Shown: positions 1 to 6,837 of the stretch, one piece after another
Layout of the letters: the number at the start of each line of letters is the position of its first letter
Position numbering within the stretch: position 1 is the first letter of the stretch
From: Geopseudomonas aromaticivorans
GTDB lineage: Bacteria > Pseudomonadota > Gammaproteobacteria > Pseudomonadales > Pseudomonadaceae
Direction: 5' to 3'
Assembly: GCF_019097855.1 (NCBI RefSeq)
Contig: NZ_JAHRGL010000001.1
Location: 124,001-188,000, forward strand
DNA length: 64,000 nucleotides
The notes under the pieces: model-generated
The model's database searches: none
What the model was told of the DNA's origin: nothing
What the model saw: only the letters and a program-made list of their open reading frames with translations
Translations under genes and position numbers: made by a program

Positions 1-251
1 AGAAGGCGCGCGCCACCCTCTGGGAGTTTCTCGCCGAGGCGGCGCGCTTCGAGGTGCGCTGCGTGCGCGTGACCCACGGCAAGGCGGCGCGCACCGACGG
101 GCGCCGGCCCATGGTCAAGAGCCACGTCAACACCTGGCTGCGCCAGCACCCGCAGGTGCTCGGCTTCACCTCCTGCGTGGCCAAGCATGGCGGCACCGGC
201 GCCGTCTACGTGCTGTTGAAGCGGACCATGCTCGAGGGGCGCGACGAGTAG
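1..251 (+). CDS. Smr-domain protein, C-terminal part (5' truncated)
   Basis: The reading frame is open from the window edge (first full codon at base 3) to a TAG stop at 249-251, so the start lies outside. The visible residues carry hallmarks of the Smr (small MutS-related) domain: VRVTHGK, the TGxG-like HGGTGA motif and the AxxxxGGxGAxxVLL ending. Stand-alone Smr proteins are proposed nucleases acting on branched DNA or on mRNA at stalled ribosomes; the role of this one cannot be fixed from a fragment. An internal GTG at 54 could be mistaken for a start, but the frame upstream continues the domain, so it is not the real start. It converges with the next gene. Confidence 0.75.
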   Translation, partial: KARATLWEFLAEAARFEVRCVRVTHGKAARTDGRRPMVKSHVNTWLRQHPQVLGFTSCVAKHGGTGAVYVLLKRTMLEGRDE

Positions 252-276
252 CCGGGGCGGTTTCAGTTCGGCCCGC

Positions 277-924
277 TCAGGCCGCTGACTCCGGCCGCAA
301 CTCCCCGGCCGCGGTGAAGAACACCCAGGCCAGTGCTGCGCTGGCGGCCAGGCCCGGCAAAAGTGCCGGCACCACCAGCACCCCGCTGGCCGAGCCGGCA
401 CCGGCCAGCAGCACCGACCAGACAAACAGGCGCAGCGCCGGGTACGGCTGACGGATACGCCGCAGGCGCAGAGCGAACCACAGCAGACAGAAGCCGAGAG
501 CGACGAACAGGGCGAAGTAGCCGAGTTCCCACCACCCCGCCACCCCGGCGGCCTGGCCGTCGTGCAGTGCAGCGAAGCCGGTCGCCAGCAAGCCGAGCAG
601 GATCTGCAGCGCCACCGGCCCGTCCAGCCCATGCAGCGCGAACCGCGCGGCCAGCAAGGCGCGCAAGCGCAGCAGCAGATAGCCCCAGAGCAGCACCAGC
701 AGCAGGCTCAGCAGATGGGTGAAGGCCAGCGGCGCGAGTTGCGGATGCAGCGCCTGCCACAGGCCCAGCACCAGTAGCACGCAAAAACCGAACAGGTAGC
801 CCAGAGCCAGCGCGCCGAGCACGCGCAACTGGCTGCGGCTCCAGTCGCCGCCGGCGAAGGCCGCCGGCAGATGCTCGTCAAGCAGCGGGGCCTGCGGCGG
901 ACGATAGGGATCGTAATCGCGCAT
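277..924 (-). CDS. Uncharacterised integral membrane protein, 215 aa
   Basis: I do not recognise the family with certainty. After a hydrophilic, proline-rich N-terminus (MRDYDPYRPPQAPLLDE, a PYxPP pattern common in small pseudomonad inner-membrane proteins) come about five or six hydrophobic segments separated by short loops with arginines, for example around residues 35-57, 65-85, 100-118, 128-150 and 165-200. It is therefore probably an inner-membrane protein. The start is an ATG at 924 with a GGGAGGG ribosome-binding sequence about nine bases upstream. It is the last gene before pyrF on the same strand, with 46 bases between them. No catalytic motif is visible. Confidence 0.7.
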   Translation of the reverse strand: MRDYDPYRPPQAPLLDEHLPAAFAGGDWSRSQLRVLGALALGYLFGFCVLLVLGLWQALHPQLAPLAFTHLLSLLLVLLWGYLLLRLRALLAARFALHGLDGPVALQILLGLLATGFAALHDGQAAGVAGWWELGYFALFVALGFCLLWFALRLRRIRQPYPALRLFVWSVLLAGAGSASGVLVVPALLPGLAASAALAWVFFTAAGELRPESAA

Positions 925-970
925 CGACCGTGCCCTCCCCGGCTGGCTGCAACTGCGTGACCGGGCGACC

Positions 971-1669
971 TCAGCCGCGCAGCTCGGCCACCACCGCCGC
1001 CAGCGCGGCGGCCGGGTCGGCGGCCTGACTGATCGGCCGGCCGATCACCAGGTAATCGGAGCCGGCCTGCAGTGCCTGACGCGGGGTGAGGATGCGCCGC
1101 TGGTCGTCCTGGGCACTGCCGGCCGGGCGGATACCCGGGGTCACCAGCTGCAGCTGCGGCTGGGCGGCCTTCAGCGCCGGCGCCTCCTGGGCGGAGCAGA
1201 CCAGCCCGTCGAGGCCGGCCTGGGCGGCAAGGCCCGCCAGGCGCAGCACCTGCTCCTGCGGCTCGACGTCCAGGCCGATGCCGGCCAGATCCTCGCGCTC
1301 CATGCTGGTCAGCACGGTCACGCCGATCAGCAGCGGCTTGGGTCCGCTCAGGGTGTCGAGGGTCTCGCGGCAGGCCGCCATCATGCGCAGGCCGCCGGAG
1401 CAGTGCACGTTGACCATCCACACGCCCAGCTCGGCGGCGGCCTTGACTGCCATCGCCGTGGTGTTGGGGATGTCGTGGAATTTCAGGTCGAGGAACACCT
1501 CGAAACCCTTGGCGGCCAGCGTCTCGACGATTTGCGGGCCGCAGCAGGTGAACAGCTCCTTGCCGACCTTGACCCGGCACAGTTGCGGATCGAGGCGCTC
1601 GGCCAGCGCCAGTGCGGCTTCACGGGCAGGGAAATCCAGGGCGACGATGATCGGGGTCTGGCAGGTCAT
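971..1669 (-). CDS. pyrF: Orotidine 5'-phosphate decarboxylase
   Basis: PyrF converts orotidine 5'-phosphate to UMP, the last step of de novo pyrimidine synthesis, in the cytosol. The 232-residue length matches the bacterial family. The catalytic Asp-Lys-Asp cluster is visible as [12 protein letters not shown] near residue 60, with the N-terminal IVALDFP strand and the C-terminal phosphate-binding GIRP and YLVIGRPI motifs of the TIM barrel. The frame is open for 26 codons upstream, but [14 protein letters not shown] is the conserved N-terminus and has a GAGAG ribosome-binding site, so the start is set at 1669. It stands alone, with the small DUF2897 gene divergent from it. Confidence 0.97.
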   Translation of the reverse strand: MTCQTPIIVALDFPAREAALALAERLDPQLCRVKVGKELFTCCGPQIVETLAAKGFEVFLDLKFHDIPNTTAMAVKAAAELGVWMVNVHCSGGLRMMAACRETLDTLSGPKPLLIGVTVLTSMEREDLAGIGLDVEPQEQVLRLAGLAAQAGLDGLVCSAQEAPALKAAQPQLQLVTPGIRPAGSAQDDQRRILTPRQALQAGSDYLVIGRPISQAADPAAALAAVVAELRG

Positions 1670-1803
1670 GGGGCTCTCTCGGCAAGTCGAATCGCCGCGC
1701 ATTGTAACGCAAGCCCGCGCCGGCCGGCGCGGCGCCAGATCAGGCAAGACAGCCGCGGCGCGCGGCGCTATGGTGAAGGCGACGTCAACAGGAGGAGAAA
1801 ATC

Positions 1804-1983
1804 ATGCCTTGGTATGCCTGGTTGTTTCTGGCCCTGGCCTTCGGCTCGGTGGTCGGCAGCCTGCTGCTGCTGCGCGACAGCGCCAACAAGATGCCGCTCA
1901 GTGAGGAGGAGCTGGAACGCATGCACAAACGCAACGCCGAACAGGATGCCAAGGCCCGCCAGGACGATGGCGAGGACGAATAG
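1804..1983 (+). CDS. DUF2897 family small membrane protein, 59 aa
   Basis: A 59-residue gene starts at ATG 1804, preceded by a strong AGGAGG about eight bases upstream, and ends with TAG at 1981-1983. The product begins MPWYAWLFLALAFGSVVGS, one transmembrane segment, followed by LLLLRDSANKMPLSEEELER and a charged tail rich in Asp, Glu, Arg and Gln. This layout (one N-terminal membrane helix, an LLRD..A.K.PL motif, acidic C-terminus) is what I recall for the DUF2897 family of pseudomonads. No function is known. It is divergent from pyrF and converges with the lipoprotein gene that follows. Confidence 0.8.
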   Translation: MPWYAWLFLALAFGSVVGSLLLLRDSANKMPLSEEELERMHKRNAEQDAKARQDDGEDE

Positions 1984-2002
1984 CCCCGCGCGGCAACCCG
2001 GC

Positions 2003-2596
2003 TCAGCGGCGGAACTGCAGCTGCAGCTCGGCGCCTTCCACCGAATGCCAGCTATCCTCGTCCTCCTGCCCCGGCTCGTTAGTGATCAGCCGACCACCGA
2101 GTTCGAAGCTATTCGCCTCGCCCTTGCTCTCGAACAGGGGCGGCAACAGTGCCGGCGGCTCGCCGGGCCGCTCGCCGTCGCCGCTGCCGGTCGGCAGGCC
2201 GAAACCCGACGGGGTTTCGCTGGGCAGGCTGAGGTCCAGCGGCGCCGTGGGCTCCGGCCTTTTTTGCCGAGCAGAAACGTCCGCCTCTTCGGCCGGTGCC
2301 GACGGGCGGGGACGCTCAAGCGGCTTGGCTGGCGGCTCGGGTAGCGAGCGGGGCGCGGGGGCCGCGGGCGGCATCGGCGGTGGCGCAGGCGGCGCGGATT
2401 CGCCGGCGGGCGGCACAGGAGCTGGAGCTGGAGCTGGAGCTGGAGCTGGAAGCGTATCGGGCGCCGGCGCCGTGGACTGCGGCATGGCGGCCGAAGGTGG
2501 CTCCGCCTGCTGCGGTTGGTCTTTCTCGCGATCGGCGTCGCAGGCGGCCAGGCCGAGCGACAGCAGCAAGACCAGAAATGAGCGCACGACTGTCAT
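2003..2596 (-). CDS. Proline/alanine-rich lipoprotein, 197 aa
   Basis: The N-terminus MTVVRSFLVLLLSLGLAAC is a type II (lipoprotein) signal sequence with lipobox LAAC, so the mature protein should be lipidated on that Cys and carried to the outer membrane or periplasmic face. Most of the mature part is low-complexity Pro/Ala/Glu, including a run of Ala-Pro pairs encoded by a GGAGCT tandem repeat (plus strand about 2417-2449). The C-terminal 60 residues are more ordinary (LFESKGEANSFELGGRLITN). The frame is open 27 codons upstream, but the signal peptide fixes the start at 2596. Automatic annotation of such proteins is often wrong because of the low complexity. Function unknown. Confidence 0.72.
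   Translation of the reverse strand: MTVVRSFLVLLLSLGLAACDADREKDQPQQAEPPSAAMPQSTAPAPDTLPAPAPAPAPAPVPPAGESAPPAPPPMPPAAPAPRSLPEPPAKPLERPRPSAPAEEADVSARQKRPEPTAPLDLSLPSETPSGFGLPTGSGDGERPGEPPALLPPLFESKGEANSFELGGRLITNEPGQEDEDSWHSVEGAELQLQFRR
2417..2449. repeat. GGAGCT hexanucleotide microsatellite inside the proline-rich lipoprotein gene
   Basis: On the plus strand the unit GGAGCT is repeated five times in tandem, with partial units at each side. Read on the coding (minus) strand it gives alternating Ala-Pro codons. Because the unit is six bases, gain or loss of units would change the length of the Ala-Pro stretch without a frameshift. Confidence 0.85.
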
Positions 2597-2704
2597 CGCG
2601 GACCTCGCAATGACGGCAGCCGGGACGAGCCGGCTGCCGGCTTTCGCTGATGGCGGACCTCGCAACGCCAAACACATCGGACATCAGCGCGGCACGGGCC
2701 CAAC

Positions 2705-3517
2705 TTACTGGCGCTCGGCGCCGAGTTTGCCCTGTTCGTCGGAGAACACGATCTCGACCCGGCGATTCTGCGCCCGTCCATAGGATGAGGCATTGGCCTC
2801 CAGCGGGAAAGCCTCGCCATAGCCGCGCACTTCGATGCGCTTGGCGTCGATCCCCAGATCGACCAGCACATCGGCGACCGTCTGCGCCCGCGCACGGGAC
2901 AGCTGCAGGTTGTCGGCGGCCTTGCCATGGCTGTCGGTATAGCCCTCGATGCGCACGATGCGCTGCGGGTTGAGTTCCAGGAAGCGGTACAGCTTGAGCA
3001 GGATGCGATTGGCGTTGAACTTCAGCTCGGCGCGGCCAGTGTCGAACAGTACATCGCCCAGACTCACCACCAGGCCGCGCTCGGTCTCGGTGGCCGCCAG
3101 CGCGACCAGCTGCTCCTCGAGCGAGCCGCCCTGCTGCAGGCCGAGCAGCTTGGCCTCGCGCAAGGCCAGCTGCAGACGCTCGCGCTCCAGGCGCAGGCGC
3201 TCCAGCTGCTGCTGCTCCGCCGCCTGCACGCCGTGCTCACGGGCAATCGCCCCGTAACGCTGGCTCAGGTAGGCGTAGTGGGCGACATCCTCCTCGCTGC
3301 CCCAGTAGTCGGCCAGGCGCTCCGCACGCGCCAGGGAGTCGCCGGCGCGCGTCACGTCCTTGGGCGCAGCGGCCAACACCGCAGGGTCGCTGGCGAGCGA
3401 CTGGTAGCTGCTGCGGGCCTGCGCCAGGGCCTGTTGCGCGTCCGGATGGGCGGTGGCACAGCCGGCCAGCAGGGCAACGACGCCCAGCCACAGCGGGCGA
3501 AAGACGGATGGGTTCAC
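2705..3517 (-). CDS. OmpA-family lipoprotein with N-terminal DUF4398-like region
   Basis: A lipoprotein signal (MNPSVFRPLWLGVVALLAGC, lipobox LAGC) is followed by a helical, Ala/Gln/Glu/Arg-rich region of about 120 residues, likely coiled coil and resembling DUF4398. The C-terminal OmpA domain is clear: LGDVLFDTGRAELKFNA, RIVRIEGYTDSHG and SRARAQTVADVLVDLGID, ending RAQNRRVEIVFSDE. OmpA domains bind diaminopimelate in peptidoglycan, so the protein probably tethers the outer membrane to the cell wall. Its start overlaps the stop of the upstream DUF4398 gene by four bases (ATGA type), so the two are translationally coupled and probably work together. Total length is 270 residues. Confidence 0.9.
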   Translation of the reverse strand: MNPSVFRPLWLGVVALLAGCATAHPDAQQALAQARSSYQSLASDPAVLAAAPKDVTRAGDSLARAERLADYWGSEEDVAHYAYLSQRYGAIAREHGVQAAEQQQLERLRLERERLQLALREAKLLGLQQGGSLEEQLVALAATETERGLVVSLGDVLFDTGRAELKFNANRILLKLYRFLELNPQRIVRIEGYTDSHGKAADNLQLSRARAQTVADVLVDLGIDAKRIEVRGYGEAFPLEANASSYGRAQNRRVEIVFSDEQGKLGAERQ

Positions 3518-3864
3518 TGCAGGTCTCCCAGCTGGGTGCGCAGGCGCACGATGCTGCTCTTCAGCTCGGCGAGCTGCGCACGGGTCTTGCCGGTCAGGGT
3601 CTGCGCCTCAACCAGACGGGCATCCAGCTCGGCACGTTCGGCGAGCATGCGCGCCCGGCGGTAGTGATTGCGCTCGAAAGCCTGGCGCGCAGCCGCCAGC
3701 TCGGCCTCGGCCTGGCGCAGCTCTTCCTGTTCGGGGCTGGTACCGACCGCGCGCGCCTGCGTCACGGCCTGCTCGGCCAGTTGCAGCTGCGCGGTCGGCG
3801 CCGGATCGCTGGCACAGCCGCTCAGGAGCAGCAGCGCCAGCAGGGCAATAATGCGTTGGGTCAT
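3514..3864 (-). CDS. DUF4398 lipoprotein, 116 aa
   Basis: MTQRIIALLALLLLSGC is a lipoprotein signal with lipobox LSGC; the mature protein would be about 100 residues. The rest is predicted helical with heptad-like Ala, Leu, Glu and Arg spacing (QAEAELAAARQAFERNHYRRA), typical of DUF4398, a family often found beside or fused to OmpA domains. It sits first in a two-gene unit with the OmpA lipoprotein, overlapping it by four bases. It probably forms a helical partner in the same envelope complex, which is inference from the overlap. Function unknown. Confidence 0.85.
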   Translation of the reverse strand: MTQRIIALLALLLLSGCASDPAPTAQLQLAEQAVTQARAVGTSPEQEELRQAEAELAAARQAFERNHYRRARMLAERAELDARLVEAQTLTGKTRAQLAELKSSIVRLRTQLGDLQ

Positions 3865-3881
3865 CGAATGAACATCCTGCT

Positions 3882-4697
3882 TCAGGGAGTCGCCGGCGCC
3901 GACGCCTGGTTCTTCCAGCGCTCAAGATTGCGCTGCAGCAGGGTCTGCGGCAGGCCGGCGGCGCGGAATTCTGTCATCTTTTTCGCCAGCTGTCCGCGCA
4001 GCCAGGGATCATTGCAGGCCGAGTTGTGCGATAGGGCCAGGTACAGCGGCTCGCTGCCGAGCGCCGGCTCGAGGGCCAGCAACTCCGCGCCCAAGCCCAG
4101 ACGCTCGACCAGCGCCAGACCGGTATTGCGTTCGAGCAGCAGGTAGTCGACCTTGCCCTGCTGCAGTTGCCGCAAGGCATCGCTGGCCTTGCCGGTACGC
4201 TTGAGCTTGAGTTCGTCGACCTGCTGCGCCAGCGCGGCGGAATAACTGCCGGCACCGATCGCCAGACCATTGTGACTGGCCAGATCGGCCCGCCGGCCAA
4301 ACAGCGGCGCCTTGTCACGCTGCACCCAGACATGCACCGGCACTTCCAGATAGGCCGGATGGACGAAGTCGAACTGCTCGAGACGCGCCAGCGTCAGGTA
4401 GCTGCCCGCCAACAGATCGGCCCGACCGCTGACCGCGTCGCCCTCGGCGGCAGAGCGCTTGCCGGCATCGATCACCTCGATCTTCACCTCGAGCGCCTTG
4501 CCCAGCTCCTTGAGCAGGTCGGCGCTGGCGCCAATCAGCCGTTGCGGATGCTGCGGATCGCGCCACAGATAGGGAGGCTGGTCCGGATTGCCGGTGGCGA
4601 TCAGGCGCTCGCACTTGCCGGCGGCCATGACCTGGCCCGAGCCAGCCAGGACCAGCAGCGCCAGTCCCAGGCGCGACAGGGTGGAACGGATGGTCAT
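3882..4697 (-). CDS. Periplasmic solute-binding protein, SBP family 3-like
   Basis: The N-terminal 25 residues (ending GSGQVMAA) form a classical signal peptide. The remainder resembles extracellular solute-binding proteins of family 3: CERLIATGNPDQPPYLW at the start, GASADLLKELGKALEVKIEVID, then GRADLLAGSYLTLARLEQFDFVHP and a second lobe with LQQGKVDYLLLERNTG. No transport permease or ATPase gene is adjacent, so it may act alone, as many such pseudomonad proteins of about 270 residues do, or serve a distant system; the ligand cannot be read from the sequence. It lies 17 bases upstream of the DUF4398 lipoprotein gene on the same strand, so it may be co-transcribed with that pair. Confidence 0.82.
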   Translation of the reverse strand: MTIRSTLSRLGLALLVLAGSGQVMAAGKCERLIATGNPDQPPYLWRDPQHPQRLIGASADLLKELGKALEVKIEVIDAGKRSAAEGDAVSGRADLLAGSYLTLARLEQFDFVHPAYLEVPVHVWVQRDKAPLFGRRADLASHNGLAIGAGSYSAALAQQVDELKLKRTGKASDALRQLQQGKVDYLLLERNTGLALVERLGLGAELLALEPALGSEPLYLALSHNSACNDPWLRGQLAKKMTEFRAAGLPQTLLQRNLERWKNQASAPATP

Positions 4698-4795
4698 GCA
4701 AACCTCGCAAGTCGGTTGCCGGCGCCGCCGGAAAGGATGGCGGCTAGTTTAGGGCAGAGCGGCCCGCCGCCGGCAAGCGGATTTCCCCCGCGCAC

Positions 4796-4820
4796 AAAAA
4801 ACCCGCTCCGAAGAGCGGGT
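4796..4820 (-). terminator. Rho-independent terminator of etfBA
   Basis: Perfect 8-bp stem ACCCGCTC/GAGCGGGT around a four-base loop that reads TTCG on the minus strand, followed there by a T run (AAAAA at 4796-4800 on the plus strand). It lies 22 bases after the etfA stop. Confidence 0.93.
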
Positions 4821-4841
4821 TTCGGCAGCGCCCGAAAGACC

Positions 4842-5771
4842 TTACAGAGCCTTTTCCAGCTCCGGCACGAGGTCGAACAGGTCGCCAACCAGGCCGTAGT
4901 CGGCCACCTGGAAGATCGGCGCCTCCTCGTCCTTGTTGATCGCCACGATCACCTTGGAGTCCTTCATGCCTGCCAGGTGCTGGATGGCACCGGAGATACC
5001 CACTGCGATGTACAGCTGCGGGGCAACGATCTTGCCGGTCTGGCCGACCTGCATGTCGTTGGGCACGAAACCGGCATCGACGGCGGCACGCGAAGCGCCG
5101 ACGGCGGCGCCGAGCTTGTCGGCCAGCTTGTACAGCAGGGCGAAGTTGTCGCCGTTCTGCATGCCGCGACCACCGGAGACGATGACCTTGGCCGCGGTCA
5201 GCTCGGGACGCTCGGACTTGGCCAGCTCCTCGGCGACGAAGCTGGAAATGCCGGCATCGGCACCCGCACCGATGGCCTCGATGCTCGCGGAACCACCTTC
5301 GGCAGCTGCGGCGTCGAAGCCGGTACCACGCACGGTGATCACTTTCACGGCTGCCGAGGACTGCACGGTGGCGATGGCGTTGCCAGCATAGATCGGACGC
5401 TGGAAGGTGTCCGGGGCGAGGACCTTGATGATCTCGGAGATCTGGTCGACATCCAGCAGCGCGGCGACGCGCGGCAGCACGTTCTTGCCAGTGGTGGTGG
5501 CAGCAGCCAGCACATGGCTGTAGCCCTTGCCCAGCTCGGCGACCAGCGGGGCGAGGTTTTCCGGCAGCTGGTGAGCCAGCGCGGCGCTGTCGGCAACCAG
5601 CACCTTGCTGACACCGGCGACCTTGGCGGCCGCTTCGGCGACGGCGGCGCAACCGGCCCCGGCGACCAGCACATGGATGTCGCCACCGATCTGCTGGGCG
5701 GCGGCCACGGTGTTCAGGGTCGCAGCACCCAGCGCTGCGTTGTTGTGCTCAGCGATAACCAGGATAGCCAT
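4842..5771 (-). CDS. etfA: Electron transfer flavoprotein, alpha subunit
   Basis: EtfA forms a soluble heterodimer with EtfB, holds FAD, and carries electrons from acyl-CoA and other dehydrogenases to ETF-quinone oxidoreductase. Its 309 residues fit the family. The C-terminal FAD domain is visible: [34 protein letters not shown] and [19 protein letters not shown], ending [20 protein letters not shown]. The start shares one base with the etfB stop (TGATG), indicating translational coupling. A strong terminator follows. The ETF quinone oxidoreductase is divergently encoded across the upstream intergenic region. Confidence 0.97.
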   Translation of the reverse strand: MAILVIAEHNNAALGAATLNTVAAAQQIGGDIHVLVAGAGCAAVAEAAAKVAGVSKVLVADSAALAHQLPENLAPLVAELGKGYSHVLAAATTTGKNVLPRVAALLDVDQISEIIKVLAPDTFQRPIYAGNAIATVQSSAAVKVITVRGTGFDAAAAEGGSASIEAIGAGADAGISSFVAEELAKSERPELTAAKVIVSGGRGMQNGDNFALLYKLADKLGAAVGASRAAVDAGFVPNDMQVGQTGKIVAPQLYIAVGISGAIQHLAGMKDSKVIVAINKDEEAPIFQVADYGLVGDLFDLVPELEKAL

Positions 5772-6520
5772 CAGATCACCTTCGCTTCGTTCTTCAGTTT
5801 CTCGACCAGCTCGGCCACGGACTTGACCTTGATGCCGGCACTGCGGGCAGCCGGGGCTTCGACCTTGAGGGTCTTCACGGTCGAGGCGGTGGACACGCCC
5901 AGCGCGTCGGGAGTGACCACATCGAGCGGCTTCTTCTTGGCCTTCATGATGTTCGGCAAGGAGGCGTAGCGCGGCTCGTTGAGGCGCAGGTCGGTGGTGA
6001 CGATGGCCGGCAGGTTGAGGGCCACGGTCTGCAGGCCGCCGTCGATTTCGCGGGTGACGTTGACCTTGTCGCCGGCGACCTCGACCTTGGAGGCGAAGGT
6101 GCCCTGGGCGAAGCCGGTCAGCGCAGCGAGCATCTGTCCGGTCTGGTTGTTGTCGCTGTCGATGGCCTGCTTGCCAAGGATAACCAGCTGCGGCTGCTCT
6201 TTATCGACGACGGCTTTCAGCAGCTTGGCCACGGCCAAGGAGTTCAGCTCCTCGGCGGTTTCCACCAGGATGGCGCGATCGACACCGAGGGCCAGGGCGG
6301 TACGCAGCTGCTCCTGGGCCTGGGTCGGGCCGACGGACACGGCGACGATCTCGGTGGCGACGCCCTTCTCCTTCAGACGCACCGCTTCTTCCACGGCGAT
6401 CTCGCAGAAGGGGTTCATCGACATCTTGACGTTGGCCAGCTCAACGCCGGAGTTGTCCGCCTTGACGCGAACCTTGACGTTGTAGTCGACCACTCGTTTG
6501 ACAGCTACCAGAATCTTCAT
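5771..6520 (-). CDS. etfB: Electron transfer flavoprotein, beta subunit
   Basis: EtfB is the AMP-binding partner of EtfA in the electron-transfer flavoprotein. The protein begins [19 protein letters not shown] and contains [17 protein letters not shown], the [12 protein letters not shown] segment and the ETF-beta signature region [20 protein letters not shown] ... [12 protein letters not shown]. The frame is open 42 codons further upstream, but the conserved N-terminus and a GAGGAA ribosome-binding site set the start at 6520, giving 249 residues. It is the first gene of etfBA, which is expected to serve the fatty-acid oxidation encoded elsewhere in this window by fadBA. Confidence 0.97.
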   Translation of the reverse strand: MKILVAVKRVVDYNVKVRVKADNSGVELANVKMSMNPFCEIAVEEAVRLKEKGVATEIVAVSVGPTQAQEQLRTALALGVDRAILVETAEELNSLAVAKLLKAVVDKEQPQLVILGKQAIDSDNNQTGQMLAALTGFAQGTFASKVEVAGDKVNVTREIDGGLQTVALNLPAIVTTDLRLNEPRYASLPNIMKAKKKPLDVVTPDALGVSTASTVKTLKVEAPAARSAGIKVKSVAELVEKLKNEAKVI

Positions 6521-6837
6521 GGATTCCTCGTGTTTTCCGGGGAGTTGATAGGGTATCGCCAAGGCGTACCAGGCCGGGCTGCCCGTCGGGTGGGACCGAC
6601 TCTCAGCTATACCGCGACCAGCAAAAACATCGTATGTTGACCGCATCCCCTACCTCGGTCAATACGACAAAACTTCCACTGTGTAAGCGCCAGACTTTAA
6701 GATAAGCGCATCAGCCGGCGCGTGAGCAAACGCTTGTACCGGCCTGGCCATACATCGTAGTTATATTGCGCCGCACAAAAACCGCCCTTGCGGACTCCAA
6801 GAAGCAGACTGCCAGCCTTGAGTTAGGAGATTAGAGA
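6521..6837. promoter_or_regulatory. Divergent intergenic region between etfBA and the ETF-quinone oxidoreductase gene
   Basis: These 317 bases hold no gene and must contain both promoters. Two inverted repeats are visible near the middle: AACAT-CGT-ATGTT (6626-6638) and TTGACCG (6637-6643) with CGGTCAA (6656-6662), which overlap each other by two bases. They could be operators or a hairpin. From memory, PsrA controls etf genes in P. aeruginosa, but I see no clean PsrA box (GAAAC-spacer-GTTTC type). A TATATT-like -10 lies at 6763-6768 upstream of the plus-strand gene, without a good -35. Confidence 0.5.

Noticed and set aside
4167-5969. 600-codon open frame antisense to the solute-binding protein gene, etfA and part of etfB
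   Set aside because: It crosses a strong terminator and overlaps three supported genes; composition is typical of antisense frames.
6726-6738. GCAAACGCTTGTA considered as a PsrA box
   Set aside because: The half-sites abut and one is mismatched; it does not fit the spaced GAAAC/GTTTC-type palindrome I recall.
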